Assembly: GCA_012064385.1 (NCBI GenBank) | Contig: QRDG01000818.1 | Span: 248,001 to 312,000, forward strand | Direction of reading: 5' to 3' | From: Puccinellia tenuiflora | Lineage: Eukaryota; Streptophyta; Magnoliopsida; Poales; Poaceae | Length of the DNA: 64,000 nucleotides | Shown: positions 34,887-46,371 of the stretch, piece after piece | Layout: every line of letters starts with the position of its first letter | How positions within the stretch are numbered: the stretch's first letter is position 1 | Translations under genes and position numbers: made by a program | Notes under the pieces: generated by a model | Database searches by the model: none | Told to the model about the DNA's origin: nothing | What the model saw: only the letters and a program-made list of their open reading frames with translations

Positions 34887-35339
34887 GGCGGTGTTGGAGG
34901 TGGAAGGGGATAAACAGAGCGGAGAGAAACATGGGCAGGGGAGAAACAAGAGCATAGAGAAACGAGGGGACTAGATTTCGGTGGAAGTTGGGGCGGCAGG
35001 GCATAATTTGGCAACCGTTACGTGTACCCCAGTAAATCGTAAGGTCACTGACGGTGGACCTAATACGTGAGATTCGCGAGAGGGTTTTTTACCCTGTCAC
35101 CTCAACTTTACACGGCACTTATCCCCTACGTGGTGCTTCTCCAGAATACCAACCGCAATTAATTCCACTATCCATCTTCAGCTCCAGGCCGAAGGTCGGC
35201 TAGCGCCGACGCCATCCATCGGTGACCCTACCCATCTCTCGCCGTCCTCGTCCCCCTCTAATCGTCCTCGTCGCTGACCCTAGACCCTCCTTGCCTTTTG
35301 CAATCTCATTGAGGAGGCATTTTCATCTGTGTTGCTAGG
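34887..35339. promoter_or_regulatory. Bidirectional promoter gap between exonuclease and B3-like genes
   Basis: These 453 bases separate two start codons on opposite strands. The left half has a CT-rich stretch on the minus strand. The right half contains CT-rich leader-like sequence before the B3-like ATG. No unambiguous TATA box was seen. Shared regulation is inferred from the geometry only. Confidence 0.4.
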
Positions 35340-37237
35340 ATGGCTCCGCCGGTAAGAGATATTCTCTCAATCCATGGAGTACTACTTGTTTTCGATTTGA
35401 TAAATGATCTCCTCCTTTCGATTTGTAGTGTCCTACTTGTTTCGACCAGAAGGGGTTGTGCCCTCGTGGGAATCGGATGAAGAATTTCTTTGTGCTAACC
35501 CTGCAAGAGGGTTTTCAGGAGACGACCGTAATACAGTTTTCCAATTACTTGATTTTTTTTTAAATCCTGGTCATGTTTGCAACATAAGATCTGAAGATGA
35601 TTCCACTCACCAATCATGCTGTTGACATGTAGATCTTGTTGTATTTACAGTTTCACTGTGTTGTATTCCCCAGTTGTAGTACTCACTGTCATTTAGTAGT
35701 GAGAAGTCGATTTGTTTGCTATTGTGGATTACAAATTAAAAATAGCAGTGTTGTTCACTTGATAAACGAGGAGTTTGTTTGCTATGTTCAAATGATATAT
35801 ACTTACATGTTATTCTTAAAGTCTGTAGGTGGGTATGTGTGATTTTACAACACATGCCTTTGTTTGGTGGCTGCAGTGTGCAATAATGTTGTCTCATCTA
35901 TTTATACAAATTAGTACATGCTCTTCTAGTTTTGTGGGACACCTGATTTATTTTACTACTTATAGTTAGGTTTGTGCATACTAATGTTTAGGAATATCCA
36001 GTGAATTAGATAGTACTTAATAAATGAATGCATTAATTAGGTATTATTAATATGGCTAATAATGTAGTGATGTACATGACAACTAGATATGGCACTGATG
36101 AATATTACTTTGTTTCAGTTCATCCCATGCTACACCAGGGCTTATTTCCTTATGAAATACACCGTATCAAAGATTGACAATACAATGTTCTACGCAAATC
36201 TGACAACCAATGAAGGATTTTCATTCTCTGTTAAAGTTACCAACAATACTGATGCAACTTATTTGAGTGGACGAGTTTGGAATGAATTTATTAGAGTCTA
36301 TGGGCTAGAAGTTGGACAAGAGATATATTTCACTATTGGCGACTATGGTCCTGATACTCGTGTCACCACTGGAAATTACCCAAAATTCCATCCAAGTAAG
36401 ATTTTTACTACATATTTCTTTCTTACTTGGCTTGCTACTTGATACTTGTGTAATATAATTTGTTACATGCAATCTCCTCCAACATGTTTAAATCCCCTGG
36501 TACTTACAATCATGTGCACAAGTTAAGTTCATTATGTAAAAACCTAAATTAGTACCCACATGCTAACTACAATTTATATGTGCTAAGAGGTCATATTAAT
36601 TATATATTTCTACTACGATTTTACAATTTATTACCATTTGTCCCATGACAAACGGGACATCGTTAACTCCATCAGTGCCATTGATGGAACTGAGATAAAT
36701 TGGAGGATGATGGAGAGAGTCATACAACATGTGGACAATTTTGACTTCCTTGTTGCACGTCATGAAGCTGGGATATATGGAGAAGGAACAGTTGTTGCAA
36801 TGATGCATACCCTCAACTGGACAAACAGTATCAATGAGAACAAGCACCTGGTAATACTTAATATCCACTTTTCTACAACCTATAGTTTGTTGTCATCATA
36901 TATTGTTAGCTCTTGTCATTACAATGTAGATGTGAAATATTGTTCGTATAGTTGACTCGAAGATTTGTTGCTGCAACAGAAATTCCCACGCCGTCTTGTC
37001 CCCGAAGGAATGCATGAATATGGTGACATCACCATTGTGTGTCATCCCTACACTAAGGTGACTGGGTCATACACCATTTCTGCTGATGATGGACGTCTCT
37101 GCGTCACTGGATGGAAGAAATTCATGAAGGAAGAACATTTTCTGCAAATGGGTGACAAGATGTTGTTCTTGCTCTTCGTAGCAAATGCAAGGGCTTTCCT
37201 GTTTGTTTCCTACATTCCTGAAGTTGCTATTGAGTAG
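35340..37237 (+). CDS. Two-domain B3-like protein, five exons
   Basis: Model: 35340-35351, 35429-35527, 36119-36395, 36588-36850 and 36980-37237, all with GT-AG borders and continuous frame (302 residues). The fourth exon start is the least certain. The product opens MAPPCPTCFDQKGLCPRG, a small CxxC-containing segment. It has two repeats of B3-like architecture: FFVLTLQEGFQETT...VWNEFIRVYGLEVGQEIYFTIGD, and KFPRRLVPEG...GWKKFMKEEHFLQMGDKMLFLL. B3 domains of plants bind DNA through a beta-barrel, so a nuclear DNA-binding role is likely but unproven. It is divergent from the exonuclease gene and converges on the TNP2 gene, with 303 bp between the two stop codons. Confidence 0.6.
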
Positions 37238-37540
37238 TTACCTAGTGGTGATGCTCATATGTCTTAGAATGCACTCATTTTAGTCATTTTATCCACGGAT
37301 CTAGTGTCAAGACTCTATATGCATGGTGAACTAATGGATACATGCATTACAATGTGTTATGAAATAGATGTGTTATCTTCTGAACTAAATTATGTTTGAT
37401 TATCAGTTCATATTTCTATTTGCATGGTCCATTATGGTGTCACGTACGCTTGTCACATTTCATTGCATAAATCATGAATTATATCAAGTACTCATAATGT
37501 TTCCAAATATATAAATGTTTGCATTACACAATCTAAAGAT

Positions 37541-40500
37541 TCAAACATCACTATCATTCTCTGAATTTATGTCCCCATCATCCCTACTATTGTCTGCCAA
37601 AGTGTCTTGTTCTTCATCTTTGCTCGTCTCCTGGTAAACATAGTTTGTGTCATCTTCCTCTTCTAGTCGACGCATAATGCGAGCATCAACATGTTCCGCA
37701 TCGTCAGATCGGTCAGCATCCTCATCTTCCAACTCTACATCTTGGTCTTCACCATCAAGATTGATAAATATATTATCAGATGAACCCATCTCATCCTGGT
37801 ACGCATCTTCATTACCTAAATATGCATCGTCATCGCCGCTTTCTTTTTCTGGAACATCATATACATGTCTGTGACTGAAAGTCTGGACAACTTTCCAAGG
37901 GTTCTCAAACTTTGTGTCATCCAAGTAGAAGCATGTTTCCGCTTGGCTTGCCAATATGAAGGGGGAATCCTTGTACCAAAGTGTGGAAGTATTAACGCTT
38001 TTAAAGTATCCATCATCTTTCATCTTAGAATTTCTGCCTGCAAGGTCAAACCAATCACAGCGAAACATGTAGACAGATCTATCGCCGTGCTTGTTACTCC
38101 CATACTGCAACTCCAGAACTTCCTGCAGAACACCATAGAACTCACTTTCTTCTTCATCACCAAAAGATGCCTTTGTCATTACGCCAGAATTTTGAGTCCT
38201 TAGGTTCTTCTCACGAGTCACCATTCGAAACCTAGCACCCTTTACATTACAGCCAGAGTGTACCACTACACGTCTGTCTAGCCCATCAGCAAGCAACTTC
38301 AAATCTTCAGATACATTATTCCACAGTCTCACATGTTTTTTAAACCATGCTGGGAACTCCTTCTGTAGCGCCTCGTCGATGTTATTCACACCCCTGTCCG
38401 TCAATTCTTCCCGGCAAACACTAAAAAAAAATTACCAATCAAATTTCGCATCAACATTAAATTATGACTCATAAGGTGAAGCAAACTTACTTCATATAAC
38501 AGTGTGCCTTTTCACAATTGTTCAGCACATACCAAACCATTTTATCAAATTCCTTTTCAAAAAGCTTCAAAATGGACTTCCCAAACCCTTTCGCTCCGTC
38601 TGAAAAAATGTCCAACTCATCTGGACCAGCTTTTCGATGGTTATCTTGGTTCCTATCTTTTTATGAAATCTCGTTTCTGTGTCATCTTTGAAAAATCTGG
38701 AGCAAAAGGTCAAGCACTCATCAACGATGTAGCCCTCGTCAATTGAACCTTCTGGCCTAGCTTTGTTACGAACAGTAGACTTAAGGTAACCTAGTCTTCT
38801 CTCAATTGGATACATCCAACCATACTGAGCAGGACCCCTTAGAATAGCCTCATCAGGAGTATGGATAGCTAAGTGCACCATTACATCAAAAAAAGCAGGG
38901 GGGAAGATCTTCTCTAGTTTGCAAAGAATTATAACAATGTCAACCTTCAATCTTTCAAGCACATCAACTCTTAGGGTTTTGGCACACAACTCCCTGAAAA
39001 ATCTCCCCAATTCTGCAATGGCCTCATACATATCCTTTCCTGCAATTCCTCTAAGGCCAGCTGGCAAAACGCGCTGCAGAAGTATGTGGCAATCATGTGT
39101 CTTCATACCAGTCACTTTACAACCATCGATATCAACACATCTTTCCCAGTTTGTACAATAACCATCTGGGAATCTAATTTTGGCCAAATATCTGCACAGT
39201 TGTTTCTTTTTGTCCTTCACAAGAGTCCACGGTGCTGGGGGCTTCACATATTTTTCTCCCTGATCATCCATCCAATAATTCTTCCTAATGTTGAATTTCT
39301 TTAAATCAAGTCTAGAATTAATAGTGTCCTTATTCTTTCCCTCAATTTCAAGAAGGGTACCAAGGATATTGTCGCATATGTTCTTCTCAATGTGCATCAC
39401 ATCGAGGTTGTGGGCCAATTTCAGTTCTGACCAATATGGTAAATAATGTAAGCTGACCTTGAGATGCCAAGTTGGTTCATCTTGTGGAACACGCTTTCGC
39501 TTTCTCAAATTTGGATTTTTGCCTGGTTTAAAATCCTTAACCCTTTCTACCTTCTCCTTTATTTCTTCCACCGTGAACTTCCTTGGTGGTCCTCTCTCCT
39601 CAACTTTTCCATTAAAAAGTTTGCTTCTCCTATAAGGGTGATCCGTCCGAAGGAATCGACGATGGCCAATATATCCAATCTTATGTTTTAAAGACTCATA
39701 GCAAGGATCTTCGTCGCAATGCACGCATGCGAAAATTCCTCTAGTACTATGCCCAGACATGGTGGCATATCCAGGATAATCATGAATCGACCAAAGGAAC
39801 GCAGCATGCAATTCAAATTCTCTATTTGTGCATGCATTATATGTGTCCACACCTTTCCATAGCAGCATCATATCTTTTATAAGTGGCTGCATAAATACAT
39901 GAAAATCCTTCCCGGGTGAGTACTTTCCCGGGATTAGCAACGACATCATGAAGTTGGATTGATGCATGCACATCCATGGTGGGAAGTTGTACGGTATGAC
40001 AAAAACAGGCCACATACTATATGCATTTGACATACTCCCAAAGGGATTGAATCCATCTGTGGCAAATCCTAGCTTTATGTTATGAGGATCTTTAGCAAAC
40101 CAATCAAACTTTTCGTCAAAGTGCTTCCAAGCAGAACCGTCTGCTGGGTGCCTCAGAACATTTTTCTCAGCAACCCTCTTCTCTTTGTTCCACCTTGTGT
40201 GCGTTGATATTTCCTCTTTAACAAAAAATCTCTGTAAACACGGAATTATCGGAAAATACCGAAGCACCTTATGAGGAACCTTCTTCTTTCCACTTGGATC
40301 TTTCCATCTTGATATTCCACACACAGGACAATGTGTATTGTCCTTGTGTTCTCCCCAGAAAAGAGCACAATCAAACTTGCAAACATGAATTGTCTCATAA
40401 CCAAGCCCAACATCTGAAAGTACACTTTTTGTATCAGCATAAGATTTTGGAAAGTTCACCTTTGGCAAAGCTGTACATAAAGTCTCAAGTAGTAGATCAA

Positions 40501-41053
40501 ATCCTCTATTTGTGATCCGGTTGTATGATTTCACATGAAGTAGCCTTATAATGAATGCCAACCTAGTGAAAGTGCTGCATCCCTCATGAAGCTCCTTCTT
40601 TGCTTCTTCTACTAATTTTTCATATAAATATCCCTTGCTAGGACCTTGATCTCCAAACTTGTGCATATCATGTACCAGATCAGATGCGTCGTCAACGTAA
40701 TTATTTTCAACATAATTATCTTCAGTTCCTTCCTCAAAATCAGCATCGTCGTCGCTTTGATACGCATCATCATGGGTACTATGGCTTTGCTGATCACTAA
40801 AATTTTCCCCATAAAAAATCCACCTAGTATAGGTAATGGACGTACCTCTACAATTTACATGACGCTCAACCTCCACTTGATCCTGCTGTATCATATTATG
40901 GCAGTCAATGCATGGACATAATATTGGTTCATCAGGGCCCAAACTTTGTCCATTATGCCCCCCTTTTTCTCGCACAAACTCCATAAACTCACTAACACCT
41001 TTCATGTATCGAGGTGTCATCTTTTTCCCTTGAGTTATCCAACTTCGATCCAT
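37541..41053 (-). pseudogene. TNP2 transposase of CACTA-2, near intact, one frameshift
   Basis: Model: 41053-38491 joined to 38420-37541, with a 70-bp GT-AG intron. The start is ATG at 41053 (MDRSWITQGKK). Order: N-terminal transposase-associated domain with CPCIDCHN; TNP2 core with YFPIIPCLQRFF, FATDGFNPFG, HDYPGYATMSGHS and HNLDVMHIEKNI; DUF4218-like YPIERRLGYLKSTVRNKARP; then, after the intron, DUF4216-like FILASQAETCFYL and a long acidic tail. The enzyme would bind and cut the element ends. A single base is missing in an A-run on the minus strand (plus 38658-38662, five T), shifting the frame to a premature stop at 38567. Past it, the shifted frame continues normally. It could be a true mutation or a homopolymer sequencing error. 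Confidence 0.88.
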
Positions 41054-41056
41054 CAC

Positions 41057-41876
41057 CTACAGTTCATCGCAATTTCCACCACAATAGATCTTAAGAACGA
41101 AAATAATTTAAATTTCAGATAGATCTAGTCCTAACCAAATCACACCCAACTCACCGCTACTGCGCCTAGACGTGATCAGCCAAGATTGTTGCCTCGTCGG
41201 TGACCACGATCGTCTACGATGATCACCAGATCGCCTCGATGATGACCTTGAACTTCTCGCCCGACCTGTCCCGTAGCACGCGAACTGATCAAAAAAAGTC
41301 ATTAAGATATATATATAGATAGATAGATAGTCATAAGAGTCCTAACCGGACACGATTACAAATTTGCGTGCGTTAAAATACAACTACAAAAAGAACTAAG
41401 ACGGTTCCTGAATCAAAAAGACACCACCAACCCAGCGGTACCAGCTCGCGCTATACCTACGTCGCGGGTTCGAGATGCGGATGACCCAAATTTTTACCAC
41501 TAATTCTATACATGACAAGTGGGGTCCGAAATGTACAAATATACCGCCCATCATTTATCATTCTGACTATTGGGTCCCACAATGTAGAATAATATTTAAA
41601 ATAGAACAAATTCTTCCTATTAAAACTGACTAGTGGGTCTCGCATGATATTCAGTGACAATTTCTAACCGTCACGCTCTAAATTTTGTCACCTATTATGA
41701 TGACCATCTCCGCCGGTTAATCCATGACGGTTTGCCATGACAAAATATGCAATTGTCATTAATTATTGTACATCCGTGAGAAAAAAACTAATTTGTCACC
41801 GATCAAGCTAGATCAATGATGGTTTGAAACTTTGTCATCAGTCGTTTTGTCACTAAAAGTCATTTCTCTTGTAGTG
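41057..41876 (-). promoter_or_regulatory. CACTA-2 5' terminal region
   Basis: This contains a 'tatatatatagatagatagata' tract at about 41311-41332 and a B-box-like word 'gcgggttcgaga' at about 41463. Subterminal 'gtgacaaa' and 'tgatgacaaa' words lie at about 41690-41860. The CACTA terminal repeat ends it. The promoter of TNP2 must lie here, but its exact site is not evident. Confidence 0.5.
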
Positions 41877-42624
41877 TAAAGTGTTTCGACACACGACCTG
41901 AATGCTGTTAATCAACAACACAATTCAAGTCTAACGTGGGAACCTGCACCTCTGATATTGCCCACTTGGGTAGACGAGGGCTCAGGACCCCATTAATGTC
42001 ATCATTCTCACTCTACCACATAGATGGGTTGGTTATTAAGAACCATGAAACCCACAATGATATTACATATTGTTTTAGACTCTCCAGCGATTTATACTAA
42101 ATAGTTTTACTTATATAACTTTAACTTGCTTTATACAAAATTAATGATTGTTTTTCCATTTTGTATTAGAATAGTTAGTATATTGTTATAAGCATGCAAA
42201 TGTTTCATATTCCCTAACACTAAAGTAACACTAATTTTTTTGTATGCTTAGAGTTTCTTTTATCTTTGTATTTTATTTTGAGGTAACTTGTTGAACTGAA
42301 TTTTGTCTACGCCTAACGAGATCCTAAAGATATGAAATTTCACATCCATCTAGGGGAAGAAATGTGCCACTTAAATATATGTAAATATTTGTATTTATTG
42401 AGAAACGATGTTTGTATATTGCTTGTGCATACTTTAGTATCTACAAATATCCCAAAAGAGGTTCATATTTAATATGATTGCGTGGCTTAATTTTAACGAA
42501 TGACACATTATGGAGCCATAAGGTACACGTGGTCTCTCCTTGAATCTCTTCCTCTCACCCTTGTTATTTGTAGGTCAATATTCCATTGTTAATTGATCTA
42601 ATTTTCATGTCATAGGTATACTCA
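41877..42624. other. AT-rich intergenic DNA, no gene seen
   Basis: No coding frame or repeat terminus is recognised here. The stretch separates CACTA-2 from the first PIF/Harbinger-type element. Confidence 0.5.
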
Positions 42625-43920
42625 GAGCATCTCTAGTCACGGCCCCAATAGCACTCACAATTGCGCTATTGGGAGCACCAGACGTAAAATCGTGCCCAGT
42701 CGTAACCCCCATACGCGTATTACGTCCAGCGCGGCCCAATAATTCGTCCGGCGCTGCGAGGCCGGCCCCGTCGTATTGGGAGCCACCTTGTATCACCAGA
42801 CGATACCGTGGTCGCTGGCACGTAGGATACCAGACAGACGGGCCATCGATGTCATAGAGACAACGGCTGATCAATGCGGGGGGACAGTCTCAGAGGCGGG
42901 TAGAGTGCAGTTTGTCGTCCCACTGCGCTGCAGAGCCCCATGTGGCGTGCATGCCGGTCTCCGATGTTTAATGGAGCCACCCACCTCTGCTCCTTCGGCG
43001 GCTTTAAAACAATGCAACTAGGCCTCTCCTCTCCCCCACTTCACCGCCAGCAGATCCACCGCGAGCATGTCTAGCCGCCGTGAGCAGCAAGCGACGAAGT
43101 TCGCCACTGCTGTGAGCTGTCTACGGGCCACGCTCTTCGCCGCGATGTGCACCGCCGCGACCAGAGACTCGAGAATCTGGTTAGATCAGCCCGCGCGTCG
43201 CCACGTCCGCCTCCATCGGCCCTGTCCTACGTGTCTGACATTCATCGTGTGATGATGATCCAGGTGGCGCAGAACCACTTGCGCATCTACCTCCCGGTGC
43301 CAGATGATTGCTACCTACCGGCCGGTTGGGTGCCCAACATTGTCAACGTCTAGGTAACCTTGCCGCTCAGCGGACAGCCGCGACTCGACTACATAAAAAT
43401 GGTGTGGCAGACCACCGGATAGCCACAGTACAAGATGTATGTCGTCCTATTGGGACACAGTGGTGCGGGACGAGTACGACGCCCGCATCCACAAATTCTT
43501 CCCCACCTTCAATGATCTGGAGCCAAAAGAAGAGGACGAAGACGAGACTGGCTGGAGACCTGCCGTGGCCCGTCATGCAGGCAGCCATCGCCGCGTGCTT
43601 GGCATGTCGTGGGCCACCGCCACCACCTCCGGCTGCGTCTGTCGTTGACATCGGATCCGATTAGGCCGACGGATTTGAGATTCTACCACTCCGGAAGAGT
43701 GGCGGTACATCTACGGTTTAGTCTAAATTTCACAAAATTATGTAAAATTATCTCCAATTTAAAAGAAATCAGTACGTTTCATATTCTAGTTTGTTTAAAA
43801 AAATACTATTGGGAGTGGAAAGAGGCGACCCCAATACGCGGCAACATGCGCCGGCAACCCAATAGCTTTTGTCTGGCGCTGTTTCCAAACCTTGTATTCA
43901 GGTCGCGACTGTAGATGCTC
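42625..43920. mobile_element. PIF/Harbinger-type element, ORF decayed
   Basis: The ends read gagcatctctagtcacg and the inverse of gagcatctacagtcgcg, extended by TCA/TGA on the outside. This is the 'gagcatct' terminal type of PIF/Harbinger elements. The 3-bp flanks do not form a clean duplication. Inside, a plus-strand coding relic starts MSSRREQQATKF at 43067. A second piece near 43439-43560 (YWDTVVRDEYDARIHKFFP) lies in another frame. I could not assign these to a transposase. Confidence 0.6.
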
Positions 43921-43947
43921 TGAGCCTTTGCAACATAGCTAGCAAAC

Positions 43948-44692
43948 TAAGAGCATCTCCAACAGCGGCTGCAAAAACGCCGTGCGCGCGATATACCGGT
44001 CGTTTGCCGCGCGCGGGGCCGTTTTGCGTGCTCCAGCGGACGCGCGATAAAATCGCCGCGCGGGATATTCGTCCAGCGCGCTGGAGGAAGCGGTACCTTC
44101 TGCGACAAACCTCCAGCGTGCCGTCCAGCGCGCGGGGAAAAGCTGGCAGCGCGCGAATCTCTCCAACCGCCAGATCTGAAAGCTCCCGCCGCTCGCGCCG
44201 CCGCCCGCACCTCTTCCCCCCATTTTCTCCGGCGACCCAGCGCTGCCGCCGGCACTCCCGCCGCTCCTCAGTGCGCCGCCGCTTCTATGGACTCGCGGAC
44301 TTTGCCGCGGCGTTGATTTGGGCGCCGCCGTCACCGACGCCGCCGAGGCTTCCGCCATCCCTCGGCAGCGCGTCTTCACCGCCTCGCCGTCACCCCTCCG
44401 CCGCCAACTCGCCGCCACCCCTTCGCCGACCGAGCGCACAGAAGCTCCACCGAACAGCGCACGGCGGCCGGCTGCACCTCCACGCACGGCGGCGTTGAAG
44501 GACAAATCTTGTTTGTGCTTGCCGCGCGCGATGCGGTTTTTGTGCGTCTGCTGGAGCGCTGCGTTTCGGCGCGCTAAACTATAGCGCTGCTGGAAAAGCA
44601 AAACCGGCGCCCCGCGCGCAAAAACGCCTTTTTGGCGCTGCAAAGAAAATATAGCGCGCCGCGCCGAAGCGCGTCTGTTGGAGATGCTCTAA
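43948..44692. mobile_element. PIF/Harbinger-derived element, GC-rich, TAA TSD
   Basis: The element 43951-44689 (739 bp) has ends gagcatctccaacag...ctgttggagatgctc and TAA on both sides. It is very GC-rich with many 'gcgcg' words, with long but domain-free open frames on both strands (for example minus 43939-44643), probably a consequence of composition. Confidence 0.85.
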
Positions 44693-45648
44693 TGTCATGA
44701 TCAGGAAGAACTAAACCAGCCCGATACGTACGCCAGAATGCATAGATTGCACAAGATGATTGGAATAATAAAGTGTTAGATCAAGTTCATAATTGATTAT
44801 TATTAGTTTCTTTCGAATGTTTTTGGTTACAAGGATACCGTATATATTACCGTATAACATTCAAAGTCCCGTATCTAATCACTGATATATAAAACTAAAA
44901 ATTCATATTTTTTTGGCAGTTTTTACGCAACAGAGCCCCGGTTCTAATCAATGATATATTCAAAATCCCGGTCCGGAGTTTCTATCGACAATTAAGGACG
45001 AAACAGATTTGGGCAGTTCTTAGTTCTTACAGACTCTACATCCGTGTTCAAAGTCAGACGACCTAAATTAGGCCTCTATATTTCAATTTTCTGCATTTTC
45101 TCATTCACGTTGTTAGTTTTGTGCTCACTAATATCTCACTCTGTTTATATATTTTTCATTTCTTCCATTCTCTTTCCTCTACCTTTGTCCGACTAAAGCT
45201 AGATCGAGGACCAGCACAGTGCACCGCCGCAACTCCTACCTGTCCTAGCAGGGGATTTTGATTCAGCATGCCCGACTTCATTTCTGCTACAGGGGTTCTA
45301 TTCCGGTGGTCGGTGGATTTCCGACAGGGAAGGCTGCACGACGAGTGTGGTGGCCGGGGCTCGGACAGCGGCTACGACTGTGGCTCTACTCAGGCGAACC
45401 AGCGATGGGAGTCTCTCGGAGTCCCTCTCAGGCCTTACTGCTGGAGTAAACGAGAGTGGGCAACTAGAATCAGAGGAGTAACGGCGATAGGCATGACGGA
45501 TCGGCTGGTGGTGAGGAGGGTGATGAAGGGAACATGATAAACAGCCAATACCGGGAATGGGACTGTCAGGCCTTCAATAGTCGAGTGCCAACAGCGCGGA
45601 ATAGACAAGGAGGGGAGAGAAAGAAGAAAATCATGAGAGGGAGGCGTT
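44693..45648. other. Intergenic DNA with one short unassigned open frame
   Basis: A CT-rich leader-like tract (45140-45200) precedes an open frame at 45268-45537 (89 codons, MPDFISATGVLFRWSVDF...). It has no family I can recognise. It may be a gene fragment, but support is weak. Confidence 0.3.
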
Positions 45649-46029
45649 TTGGCACCCGGGTGCACCTGCACCCGTATTCTTTTTGAAATTTAAAAAATAT
45701 GAAAATGCTTCAAAAAAATCTGAAAAAATTGGACACAAACATATGCAAGTAACGAACACTCGTGAAAAATTTCGACAGAAAATAACAATTTTTCTGCTCT
45801 GTGCAAAAAGACAAATTTCTGACCAAAACTGAGATTTAAAAAATATGTTTTTTGGTCAGAAATTTGTCTTTTTTGCACAGAGCAGAAAAATTGTTATTTT
45901 CTGTCGAAATTTTTCACGAGTGTTCGTTACTTGCGTATGTTTGTGCCCAATTTTTTCAGATTTTTTCGAAGAATTTTCATATTTTAAAAAATTCAAAAGC
46001 ATACCGGTGCAGGTGCACCCGGGTGCCAA
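45649..46029. mobile_element. 381-bp foldback (palindromic) element
   Basis: Arms of about 175 bases face each other across a centre near 45838. Outer ends are TTGGCACCCGGGTGCACCTG and its near inverse. Inner arms, such as 'ctgctctgtgcaaaaa' and 'gacaaatttctgacc', match their inverse almost perfectly. The loop is about 25 bases. Transcription would give a long near-perfect hairpin. The target duplication is unclear. Confidence 0.9.
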
Positions 46030-46371
46030 AGTGGATTTCAGTAAAATCATTGTAAACTTTTGGAAGCATTTCTACTCGGTGCATATTACTGAGCCCCATG
46101 GTGTATTATTATGTTGGGTGCATTGCAGAACCTGGATATTACAATACGGTAACACAAACCTACTCAAGTTTGGTTTTATACTCTAACCAAACTCGTTTAC
46201 CAACCAAACATAATGTATCTCTAACACCCTCCCTTAATCACAACTTAGTTAAGTTGACACGATGTTTAAACTCTACGAAAGTATGAACATAATAGTAAAA
46301 CCATCAACAATTTTATCTTTAGATGGTACAATCCAAATCTATAGATGCTAGTTTAGAACCTTCTCTTTGAC

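Larger units (their letters stand above)
33489..41876 (-). mobile_element. CACTA element CACTA-2 with accessory genes (left end not found)
   Basis: The right (5') terminus is the inverse of CACTACAAGAGAAATGACTTTTAG, ending at 41876. Next to it lie subterminal words 'tgatgacaaa' and 'ttttgtcacta'. A TNP2 gene reads leftwards from 41053. Left of it are a B3-like gene (plus strand) and an exonuclease gene (minus strand). No CACTA-type left end was found before the tandem array or the N at 31269, so membership of the two extra genes in the element is inferred from position. The start given here is the last base of the exonuclease gene. Confidence 0.6.

Noticed and set aside
43939..44643. 234-codon open frame on the minus strand
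   Set aside because: It lies within a GC-rich PIF/Harbinger-derived element and overlaps other long frames. Composition explains it.
45268..45537. 89-codon open frame as a gene
   Set aside because: No recognisable domain, no intron signal, and the region lies between transposons. Only noted within the intergenic entry.
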